Source: Bufo bufo (taxonomy: Eukaryota > Chordata > Amphibia > Anura > Bufonidae). Taken from it: a stretch of 64,000 bases of DNA. Within the stretch, counting starts at the first letter, position 1, and the number at the start of each line of letters is the position of its first letter. Below the pieces are notes generated by a model. That model worked only from the letters and a program-made list of their open reading frames with translations, was not told the origin of the DNA and ran no database searches. Shown piece by piece: positions 1 to 9,762 of the stretch. The stretch spans positions 686,645,257-686,709,256 of the forward strand of contig NC_053391.1 of NCBI RefSeq assembly GCF_905171765.1, read 5' to 3'. The translations under genes were made by a program, and so were the position numbers.

Positions 1-7
1 GGCCTCT

Positions 8-661
8 TTGTCGGATCCTTCTAACAAACGGATCGACTCTTTGGCCAAGTCCACTTTTATAGCAGCGGGTGCTGCCATCCGTCCTGCTTTTGCAGCTTCC
101 TGGGTGGCCAAGGCCTGTGTGGTCTGGGCCAAACAGCTCATCCGTGCCTTGCCTCCGGATTCAACTCGGGGGGGAACTTGCCGTGCTTGCCTCTCATATC
201 TGCTAGGCATCCAAGTTCCTTTTGCAATGCCTCTATGGAATCGGCTCACCGCTCTGGACGCCGCTTCCAAGAAGGCCCTCATATCCCTTCCCTTCCTGGG
301 TGGGAAGCTTTTTGGGAAACGCCTGGAGGAGCTCATTTCTGAGGCCACAGGGGGTAAGAGTTCCCTTATTCCCCAAAACCAGCCTCGCCGTCACCGGCTT
401 CCTTGGTCGTCTTCGCGGACGCAGAATTTTTGCTCCTTTCGAGCGCCCGGCCAGACAGGAAGTCCGCACGACCTTCCTTCAAGGCCAAGCCCTCCTGGCA
501 TGCCAAGCCCAAACCCGCTCGGCCCCAGTCCACTAAGCCACCGTCCGCATGACTCTGCTCCGGCCAGGGTGGGGGGGCGCTTGCTTGCCTTTCAGCGCAT
601 CTGGCGGGCAAGCGTAGAAGACGCTTGGGTTCTGGAGGTTGTCTCCTCCGATACAAGATAG
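8..661 (+). pseudogene. DIRS gag-like ORF1, C-terminal part
   Basis: An open frame of 217 codons whose first half resembles the C-terminal half of DIRS ORF1 proteins. It has an alanine-rich stretch followed by the segment LEELISEATGGKS near residues 107-119. The last third is proline and serine rich. The true start lies left of the window, because the frame is open to the edge and the first ATG is not conserved. The assignment rests on residue pattern and on its place directly before the RT domain. Confidence 0.6.
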
Positions 662-689
662 AATTTTCCAGTCTTCCGTCGGGAAGGTT

Positions 690-1990
690 CTTCCTGACGT
701 CGCCCCCCAAGTCACTCGTCAGAGCAGAAGGGTTTTTTCGGGCCATTCATTCCCTTCTCTCCCTCGGGGTCATCGTTCCAGTCCCGGACTCGGAACGTTT
801 TCAGGGTTTCTACTCCAACCTGTTCACGGTTCCCAAGAAAGTCGGTTCGCTCCGCCCAATCCTGGATCTGAAGGCGCTCAATCACTTCATCCAGGTCCGT
901 CACTTCATCCAGGTTGGTGATCGCCTCCTTGGAAGAAGGCGAGTTCCTGTCGTCCATAGACATCCAGGACGCCTACCTCCATGTCCCCATCGTCCACTCC
1001 GATCAAAGGTTCCTTCGCTTCGCGGTGGGTTCTCTTCATTTTCAATTTGTCGCCCTGCCCTTTAGTCTGGTTTCCGCCCCAAGGGTTTTCACAAAGGTAC
1101 TTGCGCCCCTCGTGGCGCTTCTCCGTGCCAGGGGGGTCGCGGTGGTGCCTTACCTGGACGACCTTCTTGTCCGGGCCCCGTCCCTGGAGGACAACCTGTC
1201 CAGCCTCCATATCACCCTCTCGGCCCTGTCTCGATTCGGGTGGCTCATCAACCACTCCAAGTCCTCTCTTGTCCCATGCCGGAGGATGTCCTTCCTGGGC
1301 ATGATCTTCTACACTCTCCTCGGGCGGGTGTTCCTTCCCCCGGACAAAATTGCCTCTCTTTAAGCAGGGGCGACTCGTCTCCGCGAGCCGTCCCCCCTGC
1401 CCATCAGGACGTGTATGCGCGTCCTTGGCAGGATGGTGGCCTCCTTTGAGGCCATTTCCTATGCACATTTCCACTCCTGGGATCTGCAATTATTTATCCT
1501 GTCCAAGTGGAACAGGTCTCCGGCGGTCCTCGATTGTCTGTCTCATCCGCCTTCCCCCAGAGCTTTGCCAGAATCTCTCCTGGTGGCTGAACTCTCGGAC
1601 GATATCCCTGGGCCGGTCCTTCCTCCCTCTCTGTTGGCGAGTGATCACCACAGATGCCAGCCTCACGGGTTGGGGGGCGGTTTTCGAGTCCCTCACTGTC
1701 CAGGGCCTGTGGTTTGCTCAGGAGTCCTCCCTGCAGATCAACGTCCTGGAACTCAGGCCGATCTTCCTAGCACTGTCCCACTGGACCTCCTGTCTCCGCG
1801 GTCTACCGAATCGGATCCAGAAGGACAATTCCACCGCGGTGGCCTATCTGAACCACCAAGGGGGCACCAGGAGCGTGATGGCTCTAAAGGAAGCCTCCCG
1901 AATCCTGCGTTGGGCGGAGGAACACGTTCCGGTCCGCCGTTCACATTCCCGGGGTCGATAATTGGGCGGCAGATTTTCTCAGCCGTCAGC
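690..1990 (+). pseudogene. DIRS reverse transcriptase - RNase H, frameshifted
   Basis: The RT begins in one frame (about 700-905: LRPILDLKALNHF) and continues in another (914-1360), which includes SSIDIQDAYLHVP and the catalytic YLDD at 1151-1162. A further shift near 1350 leads to the RNase H domain (about 1640-1960), with VITTDASLTGWGA, then INVLELRPIFLAL and QKDNSTAVAYLNHQGG carrying the D-E-D acidic residues. It would synthesise and process element cDNA. At least two frameshifts make this copy inactive. Confidence 0.85.
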
Positions 1991-2059
1991 TGGTCGACAC
2001 GGGCGAATGGTCTCTTCTTCCAGAGGTGTTCCTCTAACTTTGCCACCGTTGGGGAACTC

Positions 2060-3407
2060 CGGACGTGGATCTCTTCGCCTCTCGCCTCAATCACAAGCTC
2101 CCACACTATGCCGCGCGGTCCAGAGACCCTCAAGCTCTCGCGGTCGACACCCTAGTTTTTCCTTGGGCTCAGTTCGACCTTCTGTATCTCTTTCCCCCCA
2201 TTCCTCTTCTACCCCGGGTCCCAGCGATCCTGGTGGCTCCGGATTGGCCCCGCAGGGCGTGGTACGCGGACCTGGTTTTTCTGCTCGCCGACGTTCCGTG
2301 GCGGCTCCCCCTGCGTCACGATCTCCTTTCTCAGGGCCCTCTGTTCCACCCGAATTTACGTTTGACGGCGTGGCTGTTGAGACCGCCATCCAGAAATCCC
2401 GCGGTCTCTCGGACTCAGTCATCCGGACGATGCTTCACGCTCGCAAGCCCCAATTGGCCCGTATTTACTACTGGACCTGGAGAGCTTACTTTGCTTGGTG
2501 TGAATCTGGCTGTTTTCGCCCTCTCAGGTTTTCTGTCCCTAAGATCCTGTCTTTCCTTCAGGCCGGGTTCGATAAGGGCCTGGCTTCACTTAGAGGTCAG
2601 ATCTCGGCTCTCTCTGTTCTTTTCCAGCGACCTTTTGGCTTCGCGGTCCCAGGTTAGGAATTTTCTCCAGGGGGTTGCTCGCCGGGTCCCTCCTTTCCGC
2701 TTTCCAGTGGAGCCGTGGGACCTGAATCTCGTGCTGGACCCCCTCCAGACATCGCCCTTCGAGCCATTGGCAGAGATTTCTCTGTCCTTTGTCTCATTTA
2801 AGGTGGCCTTTCTCGTGGCCGTCACCTCCATCCGCCGGGTCTCTGAACTTGCGGCGCTTTCTTGCCGTTCGCCCTTCCTAGTGTTTCATCAGGACAAGGT
2901 GGTCCTGCGTCCCGTTCCTTCCTTCCTTCCTCCCGAAGGTGGTTTCCTCATTTCATATTAATGAGGAGGTCGTTCTTCCTTCCTTTTGCCCCAATCCTTC
3001 CCACCCGAGGGAGAAGTCTCTCCATTGCCTGGATGTTGTCCGGGCCCTTCGCCTTTATCTTCGCCTCACAGAATCCTTCCGGCGTTCGGATTCTCTCTTT
3101 GTGGTCCCGGCGGGCCCCCGGAAAGGTTTGCCTGCTTCCAAGGCCACCATTTCTCGCTGGGTTCGGTCGGATGCCAAGGAGGCCTATGTCGCAAAGGGGC
3201 GTGTTCCCCCTTCCAGAATGACCGCACACTCGACTAGGGCGGTTGGGGCCTCTTGGGCGGTGCGCCATCAGGCCTCGGCTTCCCAGGTCTGCCGGGCCGC
3301 CACTTGGGCGTCGATTCATACTTTTTAAAAAGTTTTATCATATTCATTCGTTGGCATCTGCTGACGCCAGTCTGGGATGCAAGGTTCTGCAAGCGGCTGT
3401 GCTTTAG
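2060..3407 (+). pseudogene. DIRS post-RNase H region and tyrosine recombinase, frameshifted
   Basis: 2065-2340 encodes the conserved DIRS connector (DLFASRLNHKLP, then RDPQALAVD). The recombinase follows in three frames. The N-terminal core-binding part is 2350-2657 (WTWRAYFAWCESG). The first catalytic Arg region, RRVSEL, is at about 2833-2850. The HSTR box is at 3227-3238. The frame from 2939 stops at 3326-3328. In the next frame a FYH tyrosine (TAT 3336-3338) and a short tail run to TAG at 3405-3407, so a one-base shift separates the catalytic Tyr from the HxxR box. In an intact element this enzyme would integrate circular cDNA. Confidence 0.8.
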
Positions 3408-3471
3408 ATTGTTTGTTTGCATGGCGCTGTTTCTTCCCTCCCTCGTGGACTCCTTTGGGACGTCCCATTGT

Positions 3472-3567
3472 GCTGTGTCCCCCAATGCCAGGCACGAGAA
3501 AATTTAGATTTTTTTTTTTGTACTCGCCGTAAAATCCTTTTCTCGTAGTAGGCATTGGGGGACACAG
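3472..3567. repeat. DIRS end hairpin: inverted motif CTGTGTCCCCCAATGCC / its complement
   Basis: CTGTGTCCCCCAATGCC..CACGAGAAAA at 3472-3502 is answered by its reverse complement at 3539-3567, about 36 nt apart, giving a stem-loop just downstream of the recombinase ORF. The same block recurs in the neighbouring element at 8206-8300. Single inverted arms lie at 3810-3856 and 4012-4031. Confidence 0.7.
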
Positions 3568-3863
3568 ATCCCTTCTTGAGTTCTTCCTTTTTTACAGTTT
3601 CGGCTTGTTCCTGAGCTCGGTTGTGGGGTTTCCCCCGTTGAAGACTTGTTGTCTTCTCAGTTTTTTGTTAGGTGTGGCTTTCCTACTGCTTTTGTACCGA
3701 CTGATCTCTCTCGGCTCTGGCAGAGGGGTATAGCCCTTCTGGGAGGAGCCAACCCTTTTTTTTGTTTCTAGTGTCAGCCTCCTAGTGTCAGCTGGGCATA
3801 TACCCATGGTGCTGTGTCCCCCAATGACTACTACGAGAAAAGGATTTTACGGTGAGTACAAAA

Positions 3864-4009
3864 AAAAAAATTTTTTTGCGGTCCGTTTTTAATTGATCCG
3901 TTGTTTTTGTATCCTTTTTTTTTTTTTTCTGTTTTGTGGCCGCATCCATTCCGTTATGCCACAAAACATACCCGTATGGTTTCTGTATGCGATCCGTTTT
4001 TCTAGTGCA
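3864..4009. repeat. Spacer between two DIRS-type elements; A/T-rich MITE-like fragment
   Basis: Homopolymer-rich DNA with GCGGTCCGTTTTT and repeated GATCCGTT words. These resemble the interior of the 'CATGCACAC'-ended MITEs elsewhere in the window (for example 41660-42078), but no terminal repeat can be placed. No coding potential. Confidence 0.4.
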
Positions 4010-4988
4010 TGGCATTGGGGGACACAGCACCATGGGTATATGTCCAACTACCACTAGGAGGCGACACTAGACATAAAAAGTGTTGGCTCCTCCCCGTTGG
4101 GCTATACCCTCTCCACAGGCACTAGGCTGATCAGTCTTGTTCTAGTGTCCGTAGGAGGCAGACCTGACCTGCTTTTTGCGCAGGTCATCCTGCTACTTTT
4201 TTATTTTATTTTTTCTTCAATCATATTTTATTTTATTTTTTTCTTCTCTGCAGGTTGCGGCCTGCTGCAGGGGTGGCTCCATCGTGTTCCACTTTAGTTG
4301 CCCCCCTGCGGGCGCGTACTCTGGTATCTGGCAGCCACCCAGTCCCCAAATCTGCTTCCGCAGTGGAATTCCGGCAGTCCCACGGTTCCCGTGTTGAGTC
4401 CGCCGAGGGGGTGGTTATTGCTGCGCCTGAAGACGTCTGAGGGTGAGTATGTTCCTTTAGATTAGGGTCTTCCACCCTCCTGCCCGGGCCTGGGCGCGTT
4501 CCCCCCTCTCCTCCCTTCCTGGATACCTTCATCTCTTAGCTGTATCCTGGCCCCAGAAGCCCCCTGGCCTTCCGTTTTTTCTCTCTCTGGGGGTCGTTTC
4601 TCCAGTTCTCTCCCCTACCTGGCCCCTGTTCATTGCGGCAGCTCCGGAGCACTTCCGCGATCGCGGCCGTTTGTCCCCGGCCGCGCTCCACTAATTGAGG
4701 CCCCGGATTTTCGGGTCTGCTAGGCCGCAACTCCCCGCCCACTCCTGAGCTTCCCGGGCTTGCTCTGTCACCTCCCCTCTGTGGGGGGAGCCTGGGAGGG
4801 GCCTCTCCTGCCTGTCGAATCCAGCTCCAGCGCGGGTTCCCTGCTCTGTCTCAGAGGGGCGGTTCTTCCTCTTGCTGCCGGCTCCTTCTCTCACCGGGTC
4901 GCCATCTTGCTGCTCTCATGCATGGGGCACGCTGGGATACAGCTCCTGGGGTCTGGTAGGCAGCCTCTGGCTGATTTGCTTCTGCAGG

Positions 4989-5031
4989 TTCCCCCCCCCC
5001 CCCCCCCCCCCTCTCTCTCTCTCAATTGCCT
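4989..5031. repeat. Poly-C run followed by (CT)n
   Basis: A run of about 22 C is followed by CTCTCTCTCTCT inside the non-autonomous DIRS-like element. Confidence 0.9.
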
Positions 5032-5699
5032 CATTCTCCTGCAGCCCTGATCTATAGCTGCTGCGGCACCTCTTGGGAATTTGGCATCCGGGGCCAGATA
5101 CGACAGCCCTGCTGCTCTGAGGGCCTCCTCTCCCAGCCTCCCTATCGGATCGTTACGTATTTCACGTGCGTCCGTTGTCTACGGAGGTTTCCATGTGGTC
5201 AGCTTGTCCCCCCCCCCCCCTCCCACCCTTTTGTGTAGGTCCCCCCTGAATGGGCTCCCTCCCTGTTGAACCATGGGAACCTTGCCTGACTCTCCCAATC
5301 CCTGGCGGAGTCGCTGGACCGCTACCTACCCAAATTGCGGTCACCTCCCCCTCCATGGGACACCTCTGCACCGATTCCCTCGGAACAGAGCATCAGGCGG
5401 TCTTCTACCATACAGAATCCCTCTGTGAGGTCAAGACAAACGTGCACGGAGGAACCTACCCTACCCAGGTTTGGTGCCCCTCTAGTGGACTTTCGGATGG
5501 CGCTCTCCTGACTGCACAGGTAATTACCGCACAGGTAAGGCAGCCGTCACCGTGCTTAGCAACTGGGACACCTACGCGGTGTCTGTGGTATGTACACCCT
5601 CGTAGGCTGTACACGACAGACCTTCCTGGTTCCCCTATACCAAGGGCTATGTTCTAGGCAAGCTGATAATTCAGGCAAACGCCTCTTGTAGGGTTGGTA

Positions 5700-6300
5700 A
5701 CCCTTCTCAGCCTCTAAAAGGTCTTTTGTAGTGCCTGTACCAGAGAATACAGGCCGGCTTCTATTGCCGTGGCGATTACATCTGTCTGTTTCCAGCCGCC
5801 TTGTTACTTCCATAGGTAGAGTTCCTACACCTACTCCAGATGCTGTAGCCATTACTCCTGGCTGGCTCTATGGTGTTCCATGCGGCACTATTTCCCCCTA
5901 CCGGGCGAGATACACAGGCCGCCTTCAATTGCCGTAGCAATTGCACCTGTCTGTTTCCAGCCACCTTGCTCCCTTCATAGGTAGAGTACCTACACCATCT
6001 CCTGATGCTGTATCCAATATCCCTGGCGGGCTCTATGGTGTTCCATGCGGTACTATTTCTCCCTTCCGGGCGAGATATAGAGGCCACTCTCAATTGCTGT
6101 AGCAATTGCACCTGTCTGTTTCCAGCCACCTTGCTCCCTTCATAGGTAGAGTGCCTTCACTATCTCCAGAGGATGTAGCCGTTGCTCCTATCTGGCCTTA
6201 GGGTGTACCTTGCGTCACTATTTCTCCCTTACCGGACGAGATATTGAGGCCACCTTGTATTGCCGTGGCCACTGCACCTACCTCATCATAGTGTGCACCA
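5700..6300. repeat. 165-bp tandem repeat, about 3.5 copies
   Basis: The anchor GTTTCCAGCC starts at 5788, 5953 and 6118, spacing exactly 165 bp. A degraded further unit follows to about 6300. Each unit contains GGTGTTCCATGCGG and GGGCGAGATA blocks. Because 165 is a multiple of three, one minus-strand frame (5776-6129) stays open as a 55-residue peptide repeat. I do not call it a gene. Confidence 0.85.
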
Positions 6301-8490
6301 AACAGCCATCTTACTTCCTTCATAGCTGAAGTTCCTGCACCATCTCCAGATCTGTTGATGCGGCCCTGTTTCCCTCTTTTCAGGTGGTTGTTGGCCTTTG
6401 TGCTAGGGTTGCTCTTGCCATCCCTATAAAATACTACTGTCTGCGGCACTCCGCGTTACCCCATATTATAAAGGAGTACCCGCGTTGTTTACTATTACAG
6501 GGCGGACCATTCCTGGTGGAGTACAGTGATCTCCACTGGATCTTCTCCGTGTTGGGGCACGTAGCTTGGTGAGCACCGGCCGCTGCAGCAGTTTTCGGTC
6601 ATCACTGGATGTCCTCCACCACACGGAATCATTCTGGGGTCAGCGACATTTTCCTCGCTGGACGTCCTCCCTGATGAGTCAGGGACAGAACCACTGAGCG
6701 CCACACACCTCCCTGGTAGGTGAATTTTCTGCTGATTGTTCTGGCATCGGACAGGGTTCCGTAGTTCCTTCTGGGTCCGGGTGTTCCCTTATATTCTCTG
6801 CTTAGTTGTACTATCCAACAGAGGGCAGTCCCCTGGGACCTTGCTATTGTCTGCGCCTGTCTGGTACTCTCTCCCCCTGGGAGCCTTCTGTATGTCGGTC
6901 GCAGCTGGTTTCTACATTTCGTGTAGTCACTCCCGTTTCTTTTATGGCGACTTCATTCCTTATGCATATGGATGTCTGTCGATTTAGTGGTACAACCCAA
7001 GCCGCTGTACTTGCCCTCCCCGCGACAATGTATGCAGATTGCTAGCCACTATTCTTAGAATGGCTAGTTGTCCATGGCCAATTCCTTCCCATATGATGGT
7101 TCTTTTAATTTTTTCTTGGATATTCTGGCTTTTGTTGTCCTCTGGTTCAGTTCCTGGTTCCTTGTGAGCCCATAGCGGGTACTCCTTTCTGGATTCCTTG
7201 TCCCCGTTCATTTGACCACACAGATTCTGTATGATAATCGTTGTTTGGGGAAGGGGGGTGGCTGGGTTGATTGTTCCCCTTGTGGGTTCCAATGGCCTTG
7301 TGGACCTCTTGGGATTCGTGTCTATCTTCCCATCCTCCCACGCCAAGTATCTGGTATTGAGTGGTTTAGTGCTATGGTCTGCATTTCCACCTTATAGTCT
7401 CCTTTGGGAGGGACTTCCTCCTGTTTGTAGAACCTTCCTCCTTAGACTGTTGTGAGTGCTCTCCTTCTCCTCCCATGTCTCTCAGTCCAGTGTGTCCTGC
7501 TGAGATTTCCTGGGCCTGCATCTGGTCCCCTTTTTTCCCTGATACTTCGTTTGGCCGGAGTTCCTCCAGTCTTGCGCTTCTCAGCGATATTTTGTTTTCA
7601 GAGGCTCGTTCCTTGTCTCCTGGTTTTGGGATGCAGGTCTTATCTTTTCTTTTCTTTTTTTCTGGCCTTTACTTACTACCCCCTCCCTTTCCAAGGGTTG
7701 GCGGTTTCCCTGAGAGCCTTTGGGGTTTTCTCCTTTCAATAGGGCGCTTAACTTCTTCACCTGCTTAGCGGTGAGGGGAGACCTGCTCCCTTCACATGTG
7801 AGCCTTGCTATGGCTTCCCTCACTCGTTTGGCCTTCAGTGATTCCATGTTCCCTTGCTCCCCTGGCCCGTCAGGGGTTGGCCTCAGGGTGTTTGTGCTTT
7901 CGCCTGAGACAATTGGGATGTTGGGTAGATCCAATACGCGGTGCTGTCCTACTTTCTCTCCAGCCTTCGGCTGAGCTGGGTGTTCCCCTTTGCCTTCTTC
8001 TTGCATTTGGGACTTTCTCCCAGGCATTTGTCCTGGGGTGCTGGCAGTCGTCACTGTGGCTTCCTTGGGGTTTCTCCCTGGTTATGTGGCTTCCTGCCTA
8101 TTCCATGCTTTTCTCCTGTTGGGTCACATGGTTCTCCCGCACCTGTATGCCCAACCGGTGGCAGTTCTTTTCCCACCCTCGGGGACTGCTTTGGGACGTC
8201 CCATGGTGCTGTGTCCCCCAATTCCATGCACGAGAAAATTGGATTTTTTGTACTCACCGTAAAATCCTTTTCTCGTAGTAGGCATTGGGGGACACAGATC
8301 CCTCCCTATGTTGTTTTACTTCCGCTTCTCCGGGCTGGTCTCTTGATCTTTCCCGGTACGGGAGTTGTTGGTTCCTTGCCTTTCTTCTCTCTCCTACTGC
8401 TTTGGTACAAACTGATCAGCCTAGTGTCTGTGGAGAGGGCATAGCCCAACGGGGAGGAGCCAACACTTTGTATGTCTAGTGTCGCCTCCT

Positions 8491-8830
8491 GGTACAAACA
8501 GGAAGTTTATCATTACTGTAATGTTTGCAAACGGTAAACACATGGGCGAAGTGGGCATGGATCCGCAAAATACAGATGACATACGGATGTGTTCCATATG
8601 CATGCCGTATTTTTTGCAGACCCATTGACTTGAATGGAGCCACGGACCGTGATTTGGTGAGAATAATAGGACATGCGCTACTTTTTTGTGGAACGGAAAT
8701 GGAATGCAAACGTCCTTTCCGTTGTTTTTGCTGCCCCATGAATGGTTCTGCATACGGTCCGCAAAAAAAAAAAAAAACGGAACGGACACGGAAAGAAAAT
8801 ATGTTTGTGTGCATGAGCCCTTACTAACAG
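8491..8830. mobile_element. MITE fragment of the 'GTGTGCATGAGGCC' family
   Basis: Rich in GGATCCGC, CGGACCGT and CCGTTTTT-type words, with an internal ACCCATTGACTTGAATGG block. It ends in GTGTGCATGAGCCCTTA, the right terminus of the family seen intact at 41660-42078. The left terminus is not visible; it may have been lost at the junction with the DIRS-like element. Confidence 0.5.
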
Positions 8831-9717
8831 ATCAGCACGAGGCCGACTGCCGGCCCTCCCACCGATCAGCTGTTATGTGCGCTGCGTTCTCTTCTCTGTT
8901 TACCTGTTCACTGTCGACATCGCAGCGGTGAGCAGTGTAATTACATCTCAGCCGTCCCATTCACCTGATGGTGAGCAGGTGAACAGCGAAGAGAATTCGG
9001 ATTGGATGTTTAAATGCCCCACAAAGGTTTTTTTTTTTTAATTGGGAGCCCAAAGTGTAAAATAAAAAGAATAAATAAAATATAGCCCAAATGCCACAAC
9101 ACGTGTCGCTGCATCTTCTTGTCCTGCCCTTGGTGACCCAAAATGACCGTTATAGAAAGTGGACATAATTTAGAAAAGTATTTTACTAGCCTTTGTGCTA
9201 GTAAGAACAAAAAAATATTAAAATGAACAGGAAAAAAATGTTATGGCTTTCAAAGATATATATGTACTAAGAAAAATGCGTCTGGGCTGGATTAGAAGAA
9301 ATAGATACAGTTCCCAGTACATTCTGTGCCTCTCCCAGCCTGGAGGGAAATGTCATGGGTAAGAATAGTGGGGTGTGGTGCCCAAATTATTATTATTTTT
9401 TTTTTTTGTAATAATCTTTTTATTGTAATTTTCAATTACAGTACATATAAATAAAAGGTATAACAAATACAAGTAATAAAACAGTTGTGTATATTAAGAT
9501 ATAAATTAACCATAAATCTCATGGTCCCACAAATCTAGACCAGTGAGACGATGGCATATATACATGGAGGCATCGTCTGTGCACATACTACATGTATGAG
9601 GATTGTATGCCTGTTCGTTGTAACACAAGGTCATTGTATGTAGTGATGTAATCGGCACCGTGGATCTGCCTGATCTTAGATTTGGATGATGAGACCTTTC
9701 ACGTTTTGTCTTTTCAG
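8831..9717. other. PPME1 intron sequence, no gene seen
   Basis: 8831-9390 shows no exon or recognisable element apart from short A/T homopolymers. 9396-9500 starts with a poly-T run followed by TAATAATCTTTTTATTG, which looks like the antisense 3' end of a truncated LINE. The part from about 9500 is unique and leads into the acceptor TTTTCAG before the exon at 9718. Confidence 0.5.
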
Positions 9718-9762
9718 GAGTGGACAGATTGGACAAGGACCTCACAATAGGACAAATGCAGG
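9718..9762 (+). CDS. PPME1: PPME1 antepenultimate exon
   Basis: 45 nt, acceptor TTTTCAG, donor GTAAGA. It enters in phase 1 (GA completes a Gly codon), reads VDRLDKDLTIGQMQ, and ends with one base of the next Gly codon. It matches the conserved strand-loop between the lid region and the catalytic His segment of PPME1. Confidence 0.92.

Larger units (their letters stand above)
1..3863 (+). mobile_element. DIRS-like (tyrosine recombinase) retrotransposon, 5' truncated by window edge, decayed
   Basis: The order is gag-like ORF, reverse transcriptase plus RNase H, then tyrosine recombinase, with no integrase or LTR. This is the DIRS arrangement. The coding part is broken by several frameshifts. 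After the recombinase come a short hairpin motif (3472-3567) and a terminal segment (3568-3863). The reverse complement of that segment resembles the left end of the next element (4010-4170), which fits DIRS inverted terminal repeats. The element lies in a PPME1 intron, in the gene's sense orientation. The left end is outside the window. The class is confident; the right boundary is set by where similarity to the neighbour stops. Confidence 0.85.
4010..8490 (+). mobile_element. Putative non-autonomous DIRS-like element (no gag, RT or recombinase)
   Basis: The left end (4010-4170: CATTGGGGGACACAGCACCA, then GGAGCCAACA-type words in reverse) is matched in inverted orientation by the right end (8400-8485), forming inverted terminal repeats. 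The segment 8180-8300 is homologous to 3450-3570 of the preceding DIRS element, that is, to the stretch just after the recombinase stop. Between these ends no DIRS protein is recognisable in any frame. There is instead a GC-rich leader, a C-run with (CT)n (4989-5031), a 165-bp tandem repeat and low-complexity T/C-rich DNA. I infer a non-autonomous derivative mobilised by a full-length DIRS. Decay of a very divergent element is the alternative. Confidence 0.6.

Noticed and set aside
7581..8054. 157-codon minus-strand ORF inside the second DIRS-like element
   Set aside because: Low-complexity Lys/Glu/Gly/Pro composition opposite T/C-rich DNA, and no family match I recognise. It remains possible but unsupported.
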